Positions 26,233 to 35,715 are shown, counted from the first letter of the stretch. The stretch: DNA of 38,174 nt from Chloroflexota bacterium (GCA_016865895.1 VGNY01000008.1:1-38174), one strand, 5' to 3'. Made by a program: numbers and translations. The notes: generated by a model from the sequence alone, not told the origin.

Positions 26233-27639
26233 ATGCACATCAAGCTGACTTTTCTCGGTGCTGCCCAGAACATCACCGGCTCGCGCTACCTTATTGAGTC
26301 CGGTGGCACCAAATTTCTGGTGGACTGTGGGCTCTACCAGGAAAGAAAATTTAAAGACCGGAACTGGGAGCCTTTCCCTATACTACCCCACAGCTTGGAT
26401 ACTGTCCTCCTGACCCACGCTCACCTCGACCATTGTGGCCTGTTGCCCCGACTAGTCCAAGACGGCTTCCATAGCCCGATTCACTGCACAGCTGCCACCG
26501 CTGAAATCGCACAAATTATGCTCCTCGACTCGGCAAGCCTACAGGAAGAGGATGCCGAATTCAAAAGACAGAGACACGAAAAAGAGAGGCGGAAGGGACC
26601 ATTCCCAGAAATTCCACTGTACACGGTAGATGATGCCAAGGCTTGTTCCCGGCTCTTCGCGCCCGCCACATATGGGAAACCTATCGAGATAAGTAAAGGC
26701 GTTGAAGCTACTTTCTATGATGCCGGTCATGTCCTAGGCTCATCTATGGTAAAGGTCAAGATAAGGCAAAACGGAGACGAGAGGACGCTCCTTTTTTCTG
26801 GAGACATTGGCAGATGGGATAAGCCTATCTTACGGGAGCCGACTTTATTTGAAGAAGCAGACTATGTCCTGGTGGAATCCACTTATGGCGATAAACTGCT
26901 CGAGTCACCGGAAGATTCAGCCAACAAACTCGCCGAGGTCATAAACACTACAGCAAAGGCTGGAGGAAACATAGTCATCCCCAGTTTTGCCCTGGAGAGG
27001 TCTCAGGAGATATTGTACTACCTCAACAAACTCCTTTTTGAAGACCGCATACCACACCTCATGGTCTTTTTCGACAGTCCTATGGCGGTGAGCATCAACA
27101 AGGTGTTTGAACACCATCCTGAGCTGTTCGATGAGGAAATGACCAGGCTTATGCGGCAGAAGGAATCACCTTTTGACTTCCGTGGTCTCAACTTGGTAAG
27201 AACAGCCGATGAGTCCAAGGCGATAAATCACATAAAGGGGACGGTCATAATAATTGCCGGCTCCGGGATGTGTACCGGTGGCAGGATAAAACACCATCTG
27301 GTGACCAACATCTTAAGGAAAGAAAGCACAATACTCTTTGTCGGCTACCAGGCGATAGGAACATTGGGAAGGCAAATCGTTGATGGTGCCAAAAAGGTGA
27401 GAATACTGGGAAAACATTATCCTGTAAGGGCAAGGGTAGAGCAGCTCAACGGTTTTTCAGCACATGCCGACAAAAACGAGCTTCTAAGATGGTTATCAAG
27501 CCTACGCAAACCTCCCAGACGCCTATTCATAACTCACGGTGAGCCAGAATCGTCCCACCACCTTGCCGCTCTGGTAAGAGACAAAATGCGATGGGAAGTG
27601 ACAGTGCCAGAGTACAAGGATGAGGTTATCCTAGACTAG
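26233..27639 (+). CDS. MBL-fold beta-CASP RNA-processing exonuclease family protein
   Basis: MHIKLTFLGAAQNITGSRYLIESGGTKFLVDCGLYQ...LLTHAHLDHCGLLPRLV...SGDIGRWDKPI...GSGMCTGGRIKHHL...GFSAHADKNELLRWL. Confidence 0.95.
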   Translation: MHIKLTFLGAAQNITGSRYLIESGGTKFLVDCGLYQERKFKDRNWEPFPILPHSLDTVLLTHAHLDHCGLLPRLVQDGFHSPIHCTAATAEIAQIMLLDSASLQEEDAEFKRQRHEKERRKGPFPEIPLYTVDDAKACSRLFAPATYGKPIEISKGVEATFYDAGHVLGSSMVKVKIRQNGDERTLLFSGDIGRWDKPILREPTLFEEADYVLVESTYGDKLLESPEDSANKLAEVINTTAKAGGNIVIPSFALERSQEILYYLNKLLFEDRIPHLMVFFDSPMAVSINKVFEHHPELFDEEMTRLMRQKESPFDFRGLNLVRTADESKAINHIKGTVIIIAGSGMCTGGRIKHHLVTNILRKESTILFVGYQAIGTLGRQIVDGAKKVRILGKHYPVRARVEQLNGFSAHADKNELLRWLSSLRKPPRRLFITHGEPESSHHLAALVRDKMRWEVTVPEYKDEVILD

Positions 27640-27702
27640 AAGAACTATCGCTGTCGCCTATTCACCAGTGTAGCTGCGAGGCTTTAGCCTCGCTCAATGA
27701 CG

Positions 27703-27820
27703 AAATACCAAATTTCAATTACCAAATCTCAAACAATTTCTAAATCCAAAATTCAAATTTGGAATTTGGTCATTTATGCTTTGTACTTGTTTGGGATTTG
27801 TAGCTTGGGGTTTGAATTTT
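27703..27820. repeat. AT-rich dispersed inverted repeat (AAATACCAAATTTCAATTACCAAATC...TTTGGGATTTG), copy 1
   Basis: Shared text with 28653-28770 (tttggtcattt.t.ctttg.a.ttgtttgggattt); left and right arms are partly inverted copies. Confidence 0.75.
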
Positions 27821-27896
27821 CGAGGAGCTGTAGAGGTAGGTCTAAAAACTCTGCTCAAAACTTCCCTCTCCCTCAACGGGATATGGTGAAAATGAA

Positions 27897-28580
27897 CTAT
27901 CTAACCACAGCTTTTCTACCCACAACCTTATGCTTTTCATACCACTGCTGGACTGTGTCAACTACCTCTTCGGGCGTATCGCAAAGCCTGAGCAAATCGA
28001 AGTCCTCTTCGGAGACAAATCCTCGGGCCAGGGTACAAATTCGCAACCATTCCAGAAAACCTCCCCAAAACCTGCTATCGAATAGCACCACAGGGAATGG
28101 TTTTATCTTTTGTGTTTGCATCAGCGTCAGCACCTCGGTCAACTCGTCAAGCGTCCCTAATCCACCAGGTATTATAATGAAGGCGGTGGCATATTTCACC
28201 AGCATGACCTTGCGAACGAAGAAATGGTGAAAGGTTATAGATTTGGTAGTATAAGGATTTAATGCCTGCTCCTCCGGCAGCTCGATATTCAGACCGATTG
28301 ACTTAACCCCAGCCTCACAAGCACCCTTGTTTGCTGCCTCCATGACGCCAGGTCCACCACCAGTTATTATGTTAAAGCCCAATCTCCCAAGACAGCGGGC
28401 TATGTTTTCTGTCTGAGTGTAAAGCTCATCATCCACCTTGAGCCGAGCCGAGCCGTATATAGTTACCGCCGGCTCTACACCCGCAAGCTCGTCAAATCCC
28501 TCCACCAGCTCCCCGATTATGCGGAACATTCGCCATGATTCTTCTTTAGCCAGTTCGTTTATCTCATATTCGCGTGCCAT
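27897..28580 (-). CDS. LOG / TIGR00730 family Rossmann-fold nucleotide-processing protein
   Basis: VTIYGSARLKVDDELY...ITGGGPGVMEAANKGACEAG...IIIPGGLGTLDELTEVLTLMQTQKI (PGGxGTxxE). Confidence 0.95.
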   Translation of the reverse strand: MAREYEINELAKEESWRMFRIIGELVEGFDELAGVEPAVTIYGSARLKVDDELYTQTENIARCLGRLGFNIITGGGPGVMEAANKGACEAGVKSIGLNIELPEEQALNPYTTKSITFHHFFVRKVMLVKYATAFIIIPGGLGTLDELTEVLTLMQTQKIKPFPVVLFDSRFWGGFLEWLRICTLARGFVSEEDFDLLRLCDTPEEVVDTVQQWYEKHKVVGRKAVVR

Positions 28581-28652
28581 ATTGCCCTCCACTTAAGCAG
28601 ATATTATCACACCAGATGCTAATACCGCCAATAGACGGAAACATCCCTACAG

Positions 28653-28770
28653 CCAAATCTTAAACTCTAATTTCTAAATCTCGAACAATCTCGAAATCCA
28701 AAAATCAATCAATTGAAATTTTGGTCATTTGTATTTTGCATTTGTTTAGGGTTTGGGATTTGGGATTTAG
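28653..28770. repeat. AT-rich dispersed inverted repeat, copy 2
   Basis: aatttctaaatctcgaacaatctcgaaatccaaa...ttttggtcatttgtattttgcatttgtttagggtttgggatttgggattt; same family as 27703-27820. Confidence 0.75.
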
Positions 28771-28847
28771 AGCTTTCAGAATATGCCTTGACACAACCCG
28801 ATGCGGACACTACACTATTGTGCAATCCATTTGGAGGCCGAGCTAAG

Positions 28848-29264
28848 GTGATATGTCCCGCCTGCAAGAATGATATGATAGTCGTTGAATACAACAGCAT
28901 TGAGCTTGACTATTGCAACGACTGCTACGGGGTATGGTTTGATTCCGGGGAGCTTGAACTTTTATTAAAATCCATCAGCCTCGACACCTCAGACCTACTC
29001 AAAAATATCCTCGACACCAGAGAGGCCAAATTGTCAGAGACAAGGCGGAGGTGCCCGATGTGCCGCCAGAAAATGAGAGAAACAACCCTAGGTCAAAAAC
29101 CTAGAATACTTGTTGATGCCTGCAGGCAAGGACACGGGCTGTGGTTTGATGGCGGTGAAGTTCAAGAATTGCTGAAGCAGCTCGCGGAGAAACCGTCGGC
29201 AAAGCAGGACTCCCAGCAGAAAGTAGTCGGTTTTCTGGGAGAAGTATTTAAGGCACAGAGATAA
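28848..29264 (+). CDS. zf-TFIIB (zinc ribbon) domain protein; N-terminus of the track ORF is repeat-derived
   Basis: VICPACKNDMIVVEYNSIELDYCNDCYGVWFDSGELELLL...RRCPMCRQKMRE...ILVDACRQGHGLWFDGGEVQELL; GTG 28848 with upstream ggagg. Confidence 0.85.
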   Translation: MICPACKNDMIVVEYNSIELDYCNDCYGVWFDSGELELLLKSISLDTSDLLKNILDTREAKLSETRRRCPMCRQKMRETTLGQKPRILVDACRQGHGLWFDGGEVQELLKQLAEKPSAKQDSQQKVVGFLGEVFKAQR

Positions 29265-29331
29265 ACTCTGCAATGAGCATACAACTAGGCGACATACTCT
29301 AAAAAATTAAAATACATGGCAATTCCCAAAC

Positions 29332-29546
29332 TGTCATTGCGAGCGAAGCGGGGCAATCTCGGTGGTGGAGAGTACATGAGATTCTTTGGTCACGGAGTTT
29401 TATCCTGAGCCGTGTGAGATTCTTCTCCCGATAAATCAGGATCAGAATGACAAAGGCGAAGGACTCTCTCAGAATGACAGGCGAAGGGCTCAGAATGACA
29501 GAACGAAGAACGGGATTGCCAGGGTACTTTGTGCCTTGCAATGACA
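29332..29546. repeat. MITE-like dispersed repeat copy B with TIR TGTCATTGC...GCAATGACA
   Basis: tgtcattgcgagcgaagcggggcaatctcggtggtgg ... gggattgccaggg...ccttgcaatgaca; inverted ends read directly. Confidence 0.75.
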
Positions 29547-29587
29547 ATAAACACTAAAGCAAGTTTAAAATCTAATGGAGGTGTTAT

Positions 29588-30151
29588 ATGATAGCGGTTT
29601 ACATCATTATCGGCATCGTCGTAATTCTCCTCATCATATTCATTGCCACCTATAACAGTCTGGTCAGGTCGCGCAATCAGGTGAAGAATGCCTGGGCACA
29701 GATAGATGTCCAGCTAAAAAGGCGGTATGACCTTATTCCCAACCTTGTGGAGACAGTTAGAGGCTACATGAAACATGAGCGGGAGACAATGGAGGCAGTA
29801 ACTAAAGCCCGTACGCTCGCCCAGCAAGTAGCCTCCGCAGGGGCGGGCGAGCGAGCTAAGGCGGAAGGAGAACTTAGTGCAGCTTTAACCCGCCTGTTAG
29901 CCGTGGCTGAAAGATACCCCGACCTTAAAGCTAATCAGAATTTCCTGGCACTCCAGGAGGAGTTGACCTCAACCGAGAATAAGATAAGCTTCTCCCGCCA
30001 GTTCTATAACGACTCGGTTCTAAAATACAACAACCAGACACAGATGTTCCCTTCCAACATCATAGCCAGCATGACCGGTTTCAAGCCCGGCGAGTTCTTT
30101 GAGGTCACCGTAGCTGAAGAGAGAGAGGCACCAAAGGTTAGTTTCAGTTAG
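29588..30151 (+). CDS. lemA: LemA family protein
   Basis: SLVRSRNQVKNAWAQIDVQLKRRYDLIPNLVETVRGYMKHERETMEAVTKAR...FSRQFYNDSVLKYNNQTQMFPSNIIA. Confidence 0.97.
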   Translation: MIAVYIIIGIVVILLIIFIATYNSLVRSRNQVKNAWAQIDVQLKRRYDLIPNLVETVRGYMKHERETMEAVTKARTLAQQVASAGAGERAKAEGELSAALTRLLAVAERYPDLKANQNFLALQEELTSTENKISFSRQFYNDSVLKYNNQTQMFPSNIIASMTGFKPGEFFEVTVAEEREAPKVSFS

Positions 30152-30190
30152 TGGAAAAGGAGAAATCCTAAATTCAAAATCCTAAACATG

Positions 30191-30301
30191 AGAGTGTTTA
30201 TTAATGAATGTAGTGCGTCCCGCTTTGCGGGATAGCCTCGCTTGAGAAAGGCGACCCCTGAAGGGTCGCACTACGTTAGGGAATAAATCGTTCATAAACA
30301 G
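30191..30301. repeat. Nested palindromic element (outer IR GTAGTGCG/CGCACTAC with two internal hairpins, flanked by TGTTTA..TGAA / TTCATAAACA)
   Basis: gtagtgcgtcccgctttgcgggat...gcgacccctgaagggtcgcactac; outer arms at 30210-30217 and 30267-30274. Confidence 0.7.
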
Positions 30302-30354
30302 CCTTTAAACATTATTGTTTGGGATTTGGTGTTTGAGGTTTTGTGCTTATTTAG

Positions 30355-31557
30355 ATGTGGGAACAGATAAGGTCTAACCAAACCAGGTCGGCAATACTCA
30401 CCGTCGGAATGGGGGCGCTGCTGGCCCTCCTCGGTTATTTCCTCGGTCTGTACTTCTTCTATAATGGTATAGGCGGCGCAATCCTCGCGTTGATACTGTG
30501 GATAATCATGAGTTTGGTCGCCTACTTCCAGGGAGATAACATCCTGCTCGGGATGTCACAGGCCAGAAAAATCAACCACGATGACCACCCTCGTCTATTT
30601 AACATTGTCGAGGAGATGAAGATTGCCTCAGGGCTGGAAGCGATGCCCTCCATCTACATCATTGATGACCCAGCATTGAATGCCTTCGCCACAGGGCGAG
30701 ACCCCGAGAAGGCATCTGTAGCTATCACCTCCGGCCTGATGCAGAAGCTCAGCCGAGATGAGCTACAGGGAGTCATCGGGCATGAAATAGCACACATTAA
30801 GAATCGAGACGTGCTGCTGATGGCTATGTGCAGCGTGATGCTCGGCACCATTGTCATCTTAGCCTGGTATGCATCACGTCTGATGCTCTTCGGCGGAATA
30901 GGCAGGACCAGAAGAAGCTCCTCATCAGGACGTGGCGGCTCAGGCCAGATTATAATTCTGATTGTGGCCATCCTACTGATGATACTGGCACCGATTATGG
31001 CCCAACTCATTTATTTCGCCATTTCCAGACGCCGAGAGTATCTGGCTGATGCCTCCTCGGCCCTATACACCAGATATCCTGAGGGATTAGCCTCAGCCCT
31101 GGAGAAAATAGCCGCCTCGCCAGACCAGCTTAAATCAGCTAACAAAGCCACAGCGCCTATGTACATCATCAACCCGTTCCGCAAGCAGGGCATGGCAGCC
31201 AGCGACCTCACCAGCACCCATCCACCCATATCAGAGCGGGTACGCATACTGCGCTCAATGGCCGGGGCCTCGTTTGCTGATTACGCACTGGCTTATCGGC
31301 AAGTTCGAAGCGGCGCTAAAGCAGTGCTCCCTGCTACCGCTGTTACTGCCGCTGGGGTAATTCCCTTGCGAGCAGCCCAGCCAGATGCAAAGGAAACAGA
31401 AGAGATTCAACGTGCCCGGGAGACCTCATGCCTGCTGTGGCAACTCAACAACTACAGGACCGTAAACTGCCTCTGCGGCACCACACTTAGAGTACCACCC
31501 TCTTTCAAAGAACCTTCCATTAGGTGCCCACATTGTGGCAGAATCAATCCAGTTTAA
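30355..31557 (+). CDS. htpX: M48 family (HtpX-like) zinc metalloprotease with C-terminal zinc ribbon
   Basis: VIGHEIAHIKNRDVLLMAM (HExxH), SRRREYLADASSALYTRYPEGLASALEKIA; terminal CLCGTTLRVP...RCPHCGRINPV. Confidence 0.95.
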   Translation: MWEQIRSNQTRSAILTVGMGALLALLGYFLGLYFFYNGIGGAILALILWIIMSLVAYFQGDNILLGMSQARKINHDDHPRLFNIVEEMKIASGLEAMPSIYIIDDPALNAFATGRDPEKASVAITSGLMQKLSRDELQGVIGHEIAHIKNRDVLLMAMCSVMLGTIVILAWYASRLMLFGGIGRTRRSSSSGRGGSGQIIILIVAILLMILAPIMAQLIYFAISRRREYLADASSALYTRYPEGLASALEKIAASPDQLKSANKATAPMYIINPFRKQGMAASDLTSTHPPISERVRILRSMAGASFADYALAYRQVRSGAKAVLPATAVTAAGVIPLRAAQPDAKETEEIQRARETSCLLWQLNNYRTVNCLCGTTLRVPPSFKEPSIRCPHCGRINPV

Positions 31558-31570
31558 AAGGGGGAAAGCG

Positions 31571-32404
31571 ATGAAATTCAAAGACCTGCTCTATACCGAA
31601 AAAGACCAGGCGGCCTGGATTACGCTGAACCGGCCCAAAGCCTACAATGCGCTGAGTATGCACCTCTCAGATGAGCTGGTAGCAGCCATAGAGATGGTAC
31701 GCAAATCCACAACGCTGAAATTTCTGGTGATAAAGGGCGCTGGCGGCAACTTCTGTGTCGGCGATGACATCACAGAAATGCCGCAGTGGGGCAATGCTAA
31801 TGAAGTTATGCGACGTGTACGATACTACCAGAATATGGCCAACCAGCTTGAGGAACTAGATAAAATAACCATTTCCGGCGTAGATGGTTACGCCGTCGGC
31901 GGTGGACTAGAGATCACCATGGCCTGCGACTTTGTCATCGCCACAGAACGCGCCAGGTGGGGAATGCCAGAAGTAGATGTGGGCATTACACCCGGCTGGG
32001 GTGGAACTACACGCCTGGCTCGTCTCATCGGTAGGCGCATGACCAAGGAGGTCAATATGCTGGGTGCCATCCACCATGCTCGCCGTGCCGTGGAACTGGG
32101 GTTATGGAATCGTGTGGTGCCCAATGACCAACTTGATGCTGAAGTTAACAGATTGCTGGAATTATTACGTACCAAACACCAGCAGGGGCTGCGACAATTA
32201 AAGTTCATAATCAACCGTGGCGTGGAATGCGACCTCTACACAGCGCAGGGTTTCGAAGCACTATCTGGCGCGCTAATCGGTGCTATCAGCGGTTGGCGGG
32301 AAATAGAGGATGCAGACAAAGGCACGGGGGTAGATGCCTTCATACGCAAAAGCGAGCTCTGGGACAAACGTCGTAGCTTGGCGACGAACTTTTGGGTGGA
32401 TTAG
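31571..32404 (+). CDS. Enoyl-CoA hydratase/isomerase family protein
   Basis: MKFKDLLYTEKDQAAWITLNRPKAYNALSMHLSDELVAAIEMV...KGAGGNFCVGDDITEM...GYAVGGGLEITMACDFVIATERARWGMPEVDVGITPGWGGTTRL. Confidence 0.95.
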   Translation: MKFKDLLYTEKDQAAWITLNRPKAYNALSMHLSDELVAAIEMVRKSTTLKFLVIKGAGGNFCVGDDITEMPQWGNANEVMRRVRYYQNMANQLEELDKITISGVDGYAVGGGLEITMACDFVIATERARWGMPEVDVGITPGWGGTTRLARLIGRRMTKEVNMLGAIHHARRAVELGLWNRVVPNDQLDAEVNRLLELLRTKHQQGLRQLKFIINRGVECDLYTAQGFEALSGALIGAISGWREIEDADKGTGVDAFIRKSELWDKRRSLATNFWVD

Positions 32405-32413
32405 AAGTTACGG

Positions 32414-32431
32414 GCGAGGCTAAAGCCTCGC
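32414..32431. repeat. GCGAGGCT-AAAGCCTCGC palindrome; inverted counterpart at 27676-27693
   Basis: gcgaggctaaagcctcgcggctaca here is the reverse complement of tgtagctgcgaggctttagcctcgc (27670-27693), with one difference. Confidence 0.7.
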
Positions 32432-32448
32432 GGCTACATTCCACTGGC

Positions 32449-32576
32449 TGTCATTGCGAGTCCCGATGCAATGAGGACGTGGCAATCTCGGTGACGGGAA
32501 TACCGTGAGATTCTTCGCTGCGCTCAGAATGACAGAACGTAGAATGAGATTGCCACATCGCTATCGCTCCTCACAC
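32449..32576. repeat. MITE-like dispersed repeat copy C
   Basis: tgtcattgcgagtcccgatgcaatgaggacgtggcaatctcggtgacggg...cagaatgacag...gattgccacatcgctatcgctcctcaca. Confidence 0.75.
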
Positions 32577-32665
32577 CACACATTGTCAGATGGACTTGCC
32601 ACCCCCACTACAATTATAATGAATAACTGCATTAACAAGATATATCCCGAAACAAACACGGAGGA

Positions 32666-33187
32666 ATGATGCGACTGGAAAACCGTAGAAAGAGGAAAAT
32701 CGAAGCAACCATCCGCCAGATGGAGATAGATGACATCAGCGCAGTCTATCACCTGGGTGAGCAGCTTTTCACCAGCGAGGAGTTCCCCATTCTATATCGC
32801 ACCTGGGACCAATATGAGGTAACAGATTATTTTACCTCCGACCCTGATTATTGCCTGGTCGCTGAGGCAGAAGAAAAAATCGTTGGCTTCATCATCGGCA
32901 CCACCATCGAGAAAGAAGGCACCGCTTGGAAGAAATATGGATACCTGAGCTGGATAGGGGTGGACGAGGTTTTCCAAAGGACTAACCTAGGCTACCGTCT
33001 GTACCGGAATCTGGAACAGAGGCTACGTAAACACGGAGTCAGAATGATTATAGCCGATACCGATGCTGAAAATGAGGCGGCCATCGCCTTCTTCAAGGCA
33101 ATAGGTTTCTCCATTAGTAGCCAGCACGTCTGGTTAGCTAAGACTCTCCAGCGACCAAACAAAAAGAACAACAAGACAGAGGACTAA
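32666..33187 (+). CDS. GNAT family N-acetyltransferase
   Basis: ATIRQMEIDDISAVYHLGEQLFTSEEFP...KYGYLSWIGVDEVFQRTNLGYRLYRNLEQRLRKHGVRMIIADTDAENEAAIAFFKAIGF. Confidence 0.93.
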   Translation: MMRLENRRKRKIEATIRQMEIDDISAVYHLGEQLFTSEEFPILYRTWDQYEVTDYFTSDPDYCLVAEAEEKIVGFIIGTTIEKEGTAWKKYGYLSWIGVDEVFQRTNLGYRLYRNLEQRLRKHGVRMIIADTDAENEAAIAFFKAIGFSISSQHVWLAKTLQRPNKKNNKTED

Positions 33188-33189
33188 CA

Positions 33190-34311
33190 GTGAAACGAAC
33201 TCAACAAGAAAGCAGGACTGTCGGAGTACAACCGGCAAGGCTGAAAGGTCTTCTCAAAGACCTGATAGACATATACAGCCCGTCAGGCAAGGAAGGAGAG
33301 ATTACCGAGTATGTGGAAGGATACCTGAAAAAACACGGTCTGCGGGTAACCAAACAAGAAGTCGATGAGAACCGTTGTAACCTGGTAGCCTTCCCGGAAG
33401 AAAGAAATGACGTCGAGCTTTGCTTCGTCGGGCATCTGGATACTGTTACCGCCCACGACCTTGAGGACTTCGGCTTCAGTGAAGAAGATGATACCGTCTT
33501 CGGGCTGGGAAGCGCAGATATGAAAGCAGGCTGCGCCGCTATGATAGAAGCCTTTACCGTCCTGGCTCACAGAGGAAATGCTTTCCCGCCGGTAGGTCTG
33601 GCTCTGGTGGTGGGCGAAGAAGAGGATAGCAGCGGTGCCAAGGCACTGATTCGAGAATACGGCTTCCACTGGGCAATAATCGGCGAGCCTACCAACTTGG
33701 CACCCTGTCTGGGACATTACGGTTATCTCGAAGTGCTGTTACGCACTGAAGGGAAAAGAGCTCACTCCTCTATGCCTGAGCTAGGACAAAATGCTATTGA
33801 GACCATGCTTAAGCTCCTGCTGCAGATCACCGAATATGCCGATTCAACACCACACGGGTTGGTTTACAACATCAGAGAGCTCTCCGGCTTCCCCGGTGGA
33901 TTTGTCGTGCCCGATGCCTGTGAAGCCTGGCTGGACCTTCACCTACCGCCTAACTCTAGGATTGACGCCCTCAAGACAGAGCTAGAGCAATTAGTGGCAG
34001 TAGCCAGCAATGGCATACCTGGCTTAAATGCTCACCTAAAATTTGAAGAGACCTACTCCGGCTATCAGATTTCCTTGGAGCGGCCGTTAATAAATAAATT
34101 GAGAGAGACATACAAAAAGATGTCCCTGTCATGGGAGCCTCAGGATTTCAGGAGCCACTCTGATGGTAGCGCTCTCTGGGCTGCCGGGGTGGACCCAATC
34201 ATCTTAGGGCCCGGCCGGTTAGAAGCGGCACACACACCAGAAGAATCAGTTTCCTTCCCACAAGTGGTACAGGCAGCCAAATTATATCTGAATTTCGCAC
34301 TGTCTCTATAA
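33190..34311 (+). CDS. M20 family metallopeptidase (ArgE/DapE/CPG2-like)
   Basis: DIYSPSGKEGEITEYV...LCFVGHLDTV...GLGSADMKAGCAAMIEA...VVGEEEDSSGAKALI...IGEPTNLAPCLGHYG...HSDGSALWAAGVDPIILGPG. Confidence 0.95.
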   Translation: MKRTQQESRTVGVQPARLKGLLKDLIDIYSPSGKEGEITEYVEGYLKKHGLRVTKQEVDENRCNLVAFPEERNDVELCFVGHLDTVTAHDLEDFGFSEEDDTVFGLGSADMKAGCAAMIEAFTVLAHRGNAFPPVGLALVVGEEEDSSGAKALIREYGFHWAIIGEPTNLAPCLGHYGYLEVLLRTEGKRAHSSMPELGQNAIETMLKLLLQITEYADSTPHGLVYNIRELSGFPGGFVVPDACEAWLDLHLPPNSRIDALKTELEQLVAVASNGIPGLNAHLKFEETYSGYQISLERPLINKLRETYKKMSLSWEPQDFRSHSDGSALWAAGVDPIILGPGRLEAAHTPEESVSFPQVVQAAKLYLNFALSL

Positions 34312-34329
34312 GCTTGGGTATTCGTTGCC

Positions 34330-34364
34330 TGCCACGTCCTTCAGCGGAAGGACTCGCAATGACA
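34330..34364 (-). repeat. Solo half of the TGTCATTGCGAG repeat in reverse orientation
   Basis: Reverse complement reads tgtcattgcgagtccttccgctgaaggacgtggca, matching the left end of copies A and C. Confidence 0.65.
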
Positions 34365-34452
34365 AAAAACATCAAGCATCTCCTGATGTACTAAACGGAC
34401 GCACACGAACACATTGACGCTAGACATAAGTGGAGAGTAAAATGCTAGCATC

Positions 34453-35715
34453 ATGCACCAAAAAATCACCCTTGATAATGGATTACGCCTTCTTACCTGT
34501 AATATGCCTCATACTCGCTCGGTCTCCGTGGTCTTTTACTTAGGTGTCGGCCCTCGTTACGAGACTGACTCTGAAGCTGGCATTTCTCATTTCATTGAGC
34601 ACCTTTGCTTCAAGGGGACAGAAAAGCGACGAAGCTCTAAGGAAATCAGCGAAGCGATTGAAAGCGTCGGAGGCATGATCAATGGCGGCACCGACAAAGA
34701 GTTGACCACCTTTTGGTGCCGGGTAACCAGCCAGCATTTTTTTCTAGCTTTGGATGTGCTCGTCGACCTGTTACGAAATTCTCGCTTTGACGCCAATGAC
34801 ATCGACCGAGAACGTCAGATAATCATTGAAGAGATAAACATGAGTCTCGATTCTCCACGCCAGCGAGTAGCTATGCTGTTCGACGAGCTTTTATGGCCGG
34901 GACAACCACTGGGACGCGATATCGCCGGCAGCAAAGAAACCGTAACCTCTATAACACAACAGCAAATGCTAGACTTTCTTTCCCACCATTATCTGCCCAA
35001 CAACACTGTTGTTAGCGTCGCCGGCGATATTGAACAGGAGCAAGTGCAAGAGGTTATCAGCCAAGCTCTCAGCGACTGGACATCTAACAAATTATCGACA
35101 GGCTTCCCTAACAGTAGTAGCCAAGAGGCAGCCAGGATGCATATCGAGTTCCGAGATACCGAACAGGCCCATCTTTGCCTAGGTGTCCCCGGATTGTCAT
35201 TTTTCCATCCTGACCGCTATGCCGTTGACCTGCTGAGCATAATACTGGGCGAGGGAATGAGCAGCCGCCTGTTTATTACCGTCAGAGAGCAACAGGGACT
35301 TGCCTACGACATCCACAGCTACGCTGACCATTTTGCTGATTCGGGAGCCGTCATCATCCATGCTGGAGTTGACCCCGGCCGAACCGAAGATGCGCTAAGG
35401 GCAATCATTGACCAGGTTGCTAAACTCAAGGAGTATATCTCCGAAGCTGAGATTGATAAGGCTAAAGAGATGGCTAAGGGACGACTGTTGTTGAGCCTGG
35501 AGAACAGCCGAAATGTCGCTGCCTGGCTAGGCGCACAAGAACTACTCACCAACCGTATCCTTACCGCAGACGAGGTCATTTCACTGGTAGAAGCTGTTAC
35601 CACTGAAGACCTGAAGCGGATAGCTCAGCAACTTCTGACCGGCGAGAAGCTGAACCTGGCCATCGTCGGCCCAGTCAAGGAAGAAGAATCATTAGCCCAG
35701 CTGCTAAAACTTTGA
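34453..35715 (+). CDS. M16 family zinc peptidase (processing peptidase-like)
   Basis: ITLDNGLRLLTCNMPHTRSVSVVFYLGVGPRYETDSEAGISHFIEHLCFKGTEKRRSSKEISEAIESVGG (HxxEH), E in ERQIIIEEI. Confidence 0.96.
   Translation: MHQKITLDNGLRLLTCNMPHTRSVSVVFYLGVGPRYETDSEAGISHFIEHLCFKGTEKRRSSKEISEAIESVGGMINGGTDKELTTFWCRVTSQHFFLALDVLVDLLRNSRFDANDIDRERQIIIEEINMSLDSPRQRVAMLFDELLWPGQPLGRDIAGSKETVTSITQQQMLDFLSHHYLPNNTVVSVAGDIEQEQVQEVISQALSDWTSNKLSTGFPNSSSQEAARMHIEFRDTEQAHLCLGVPGLSFFHPDRYAVDLLSIILGEGMSSRLFITVREQQGLAYDIHSYADHFADSGAVIIHAGVDPGRTEDALRAIIDQVAKLKEYISEAEIDKAKEMAKGRLLLSLENSRNVAAWLGAQELLTNRILTADEVISLVEAVTTEDLKRIAQQLLTGEKLNLAIVGPVKEEESLAQLLKL

Noticed and set aside
27697-28230. 177-aa plus-strand ORF
   Set aside because: Begins in the AT-rich repeat and runs antisense through the LOG-family gene.
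29299-29547. 82-aa ORF
   Set aside because: Translation of MITE-like repeat copy B.
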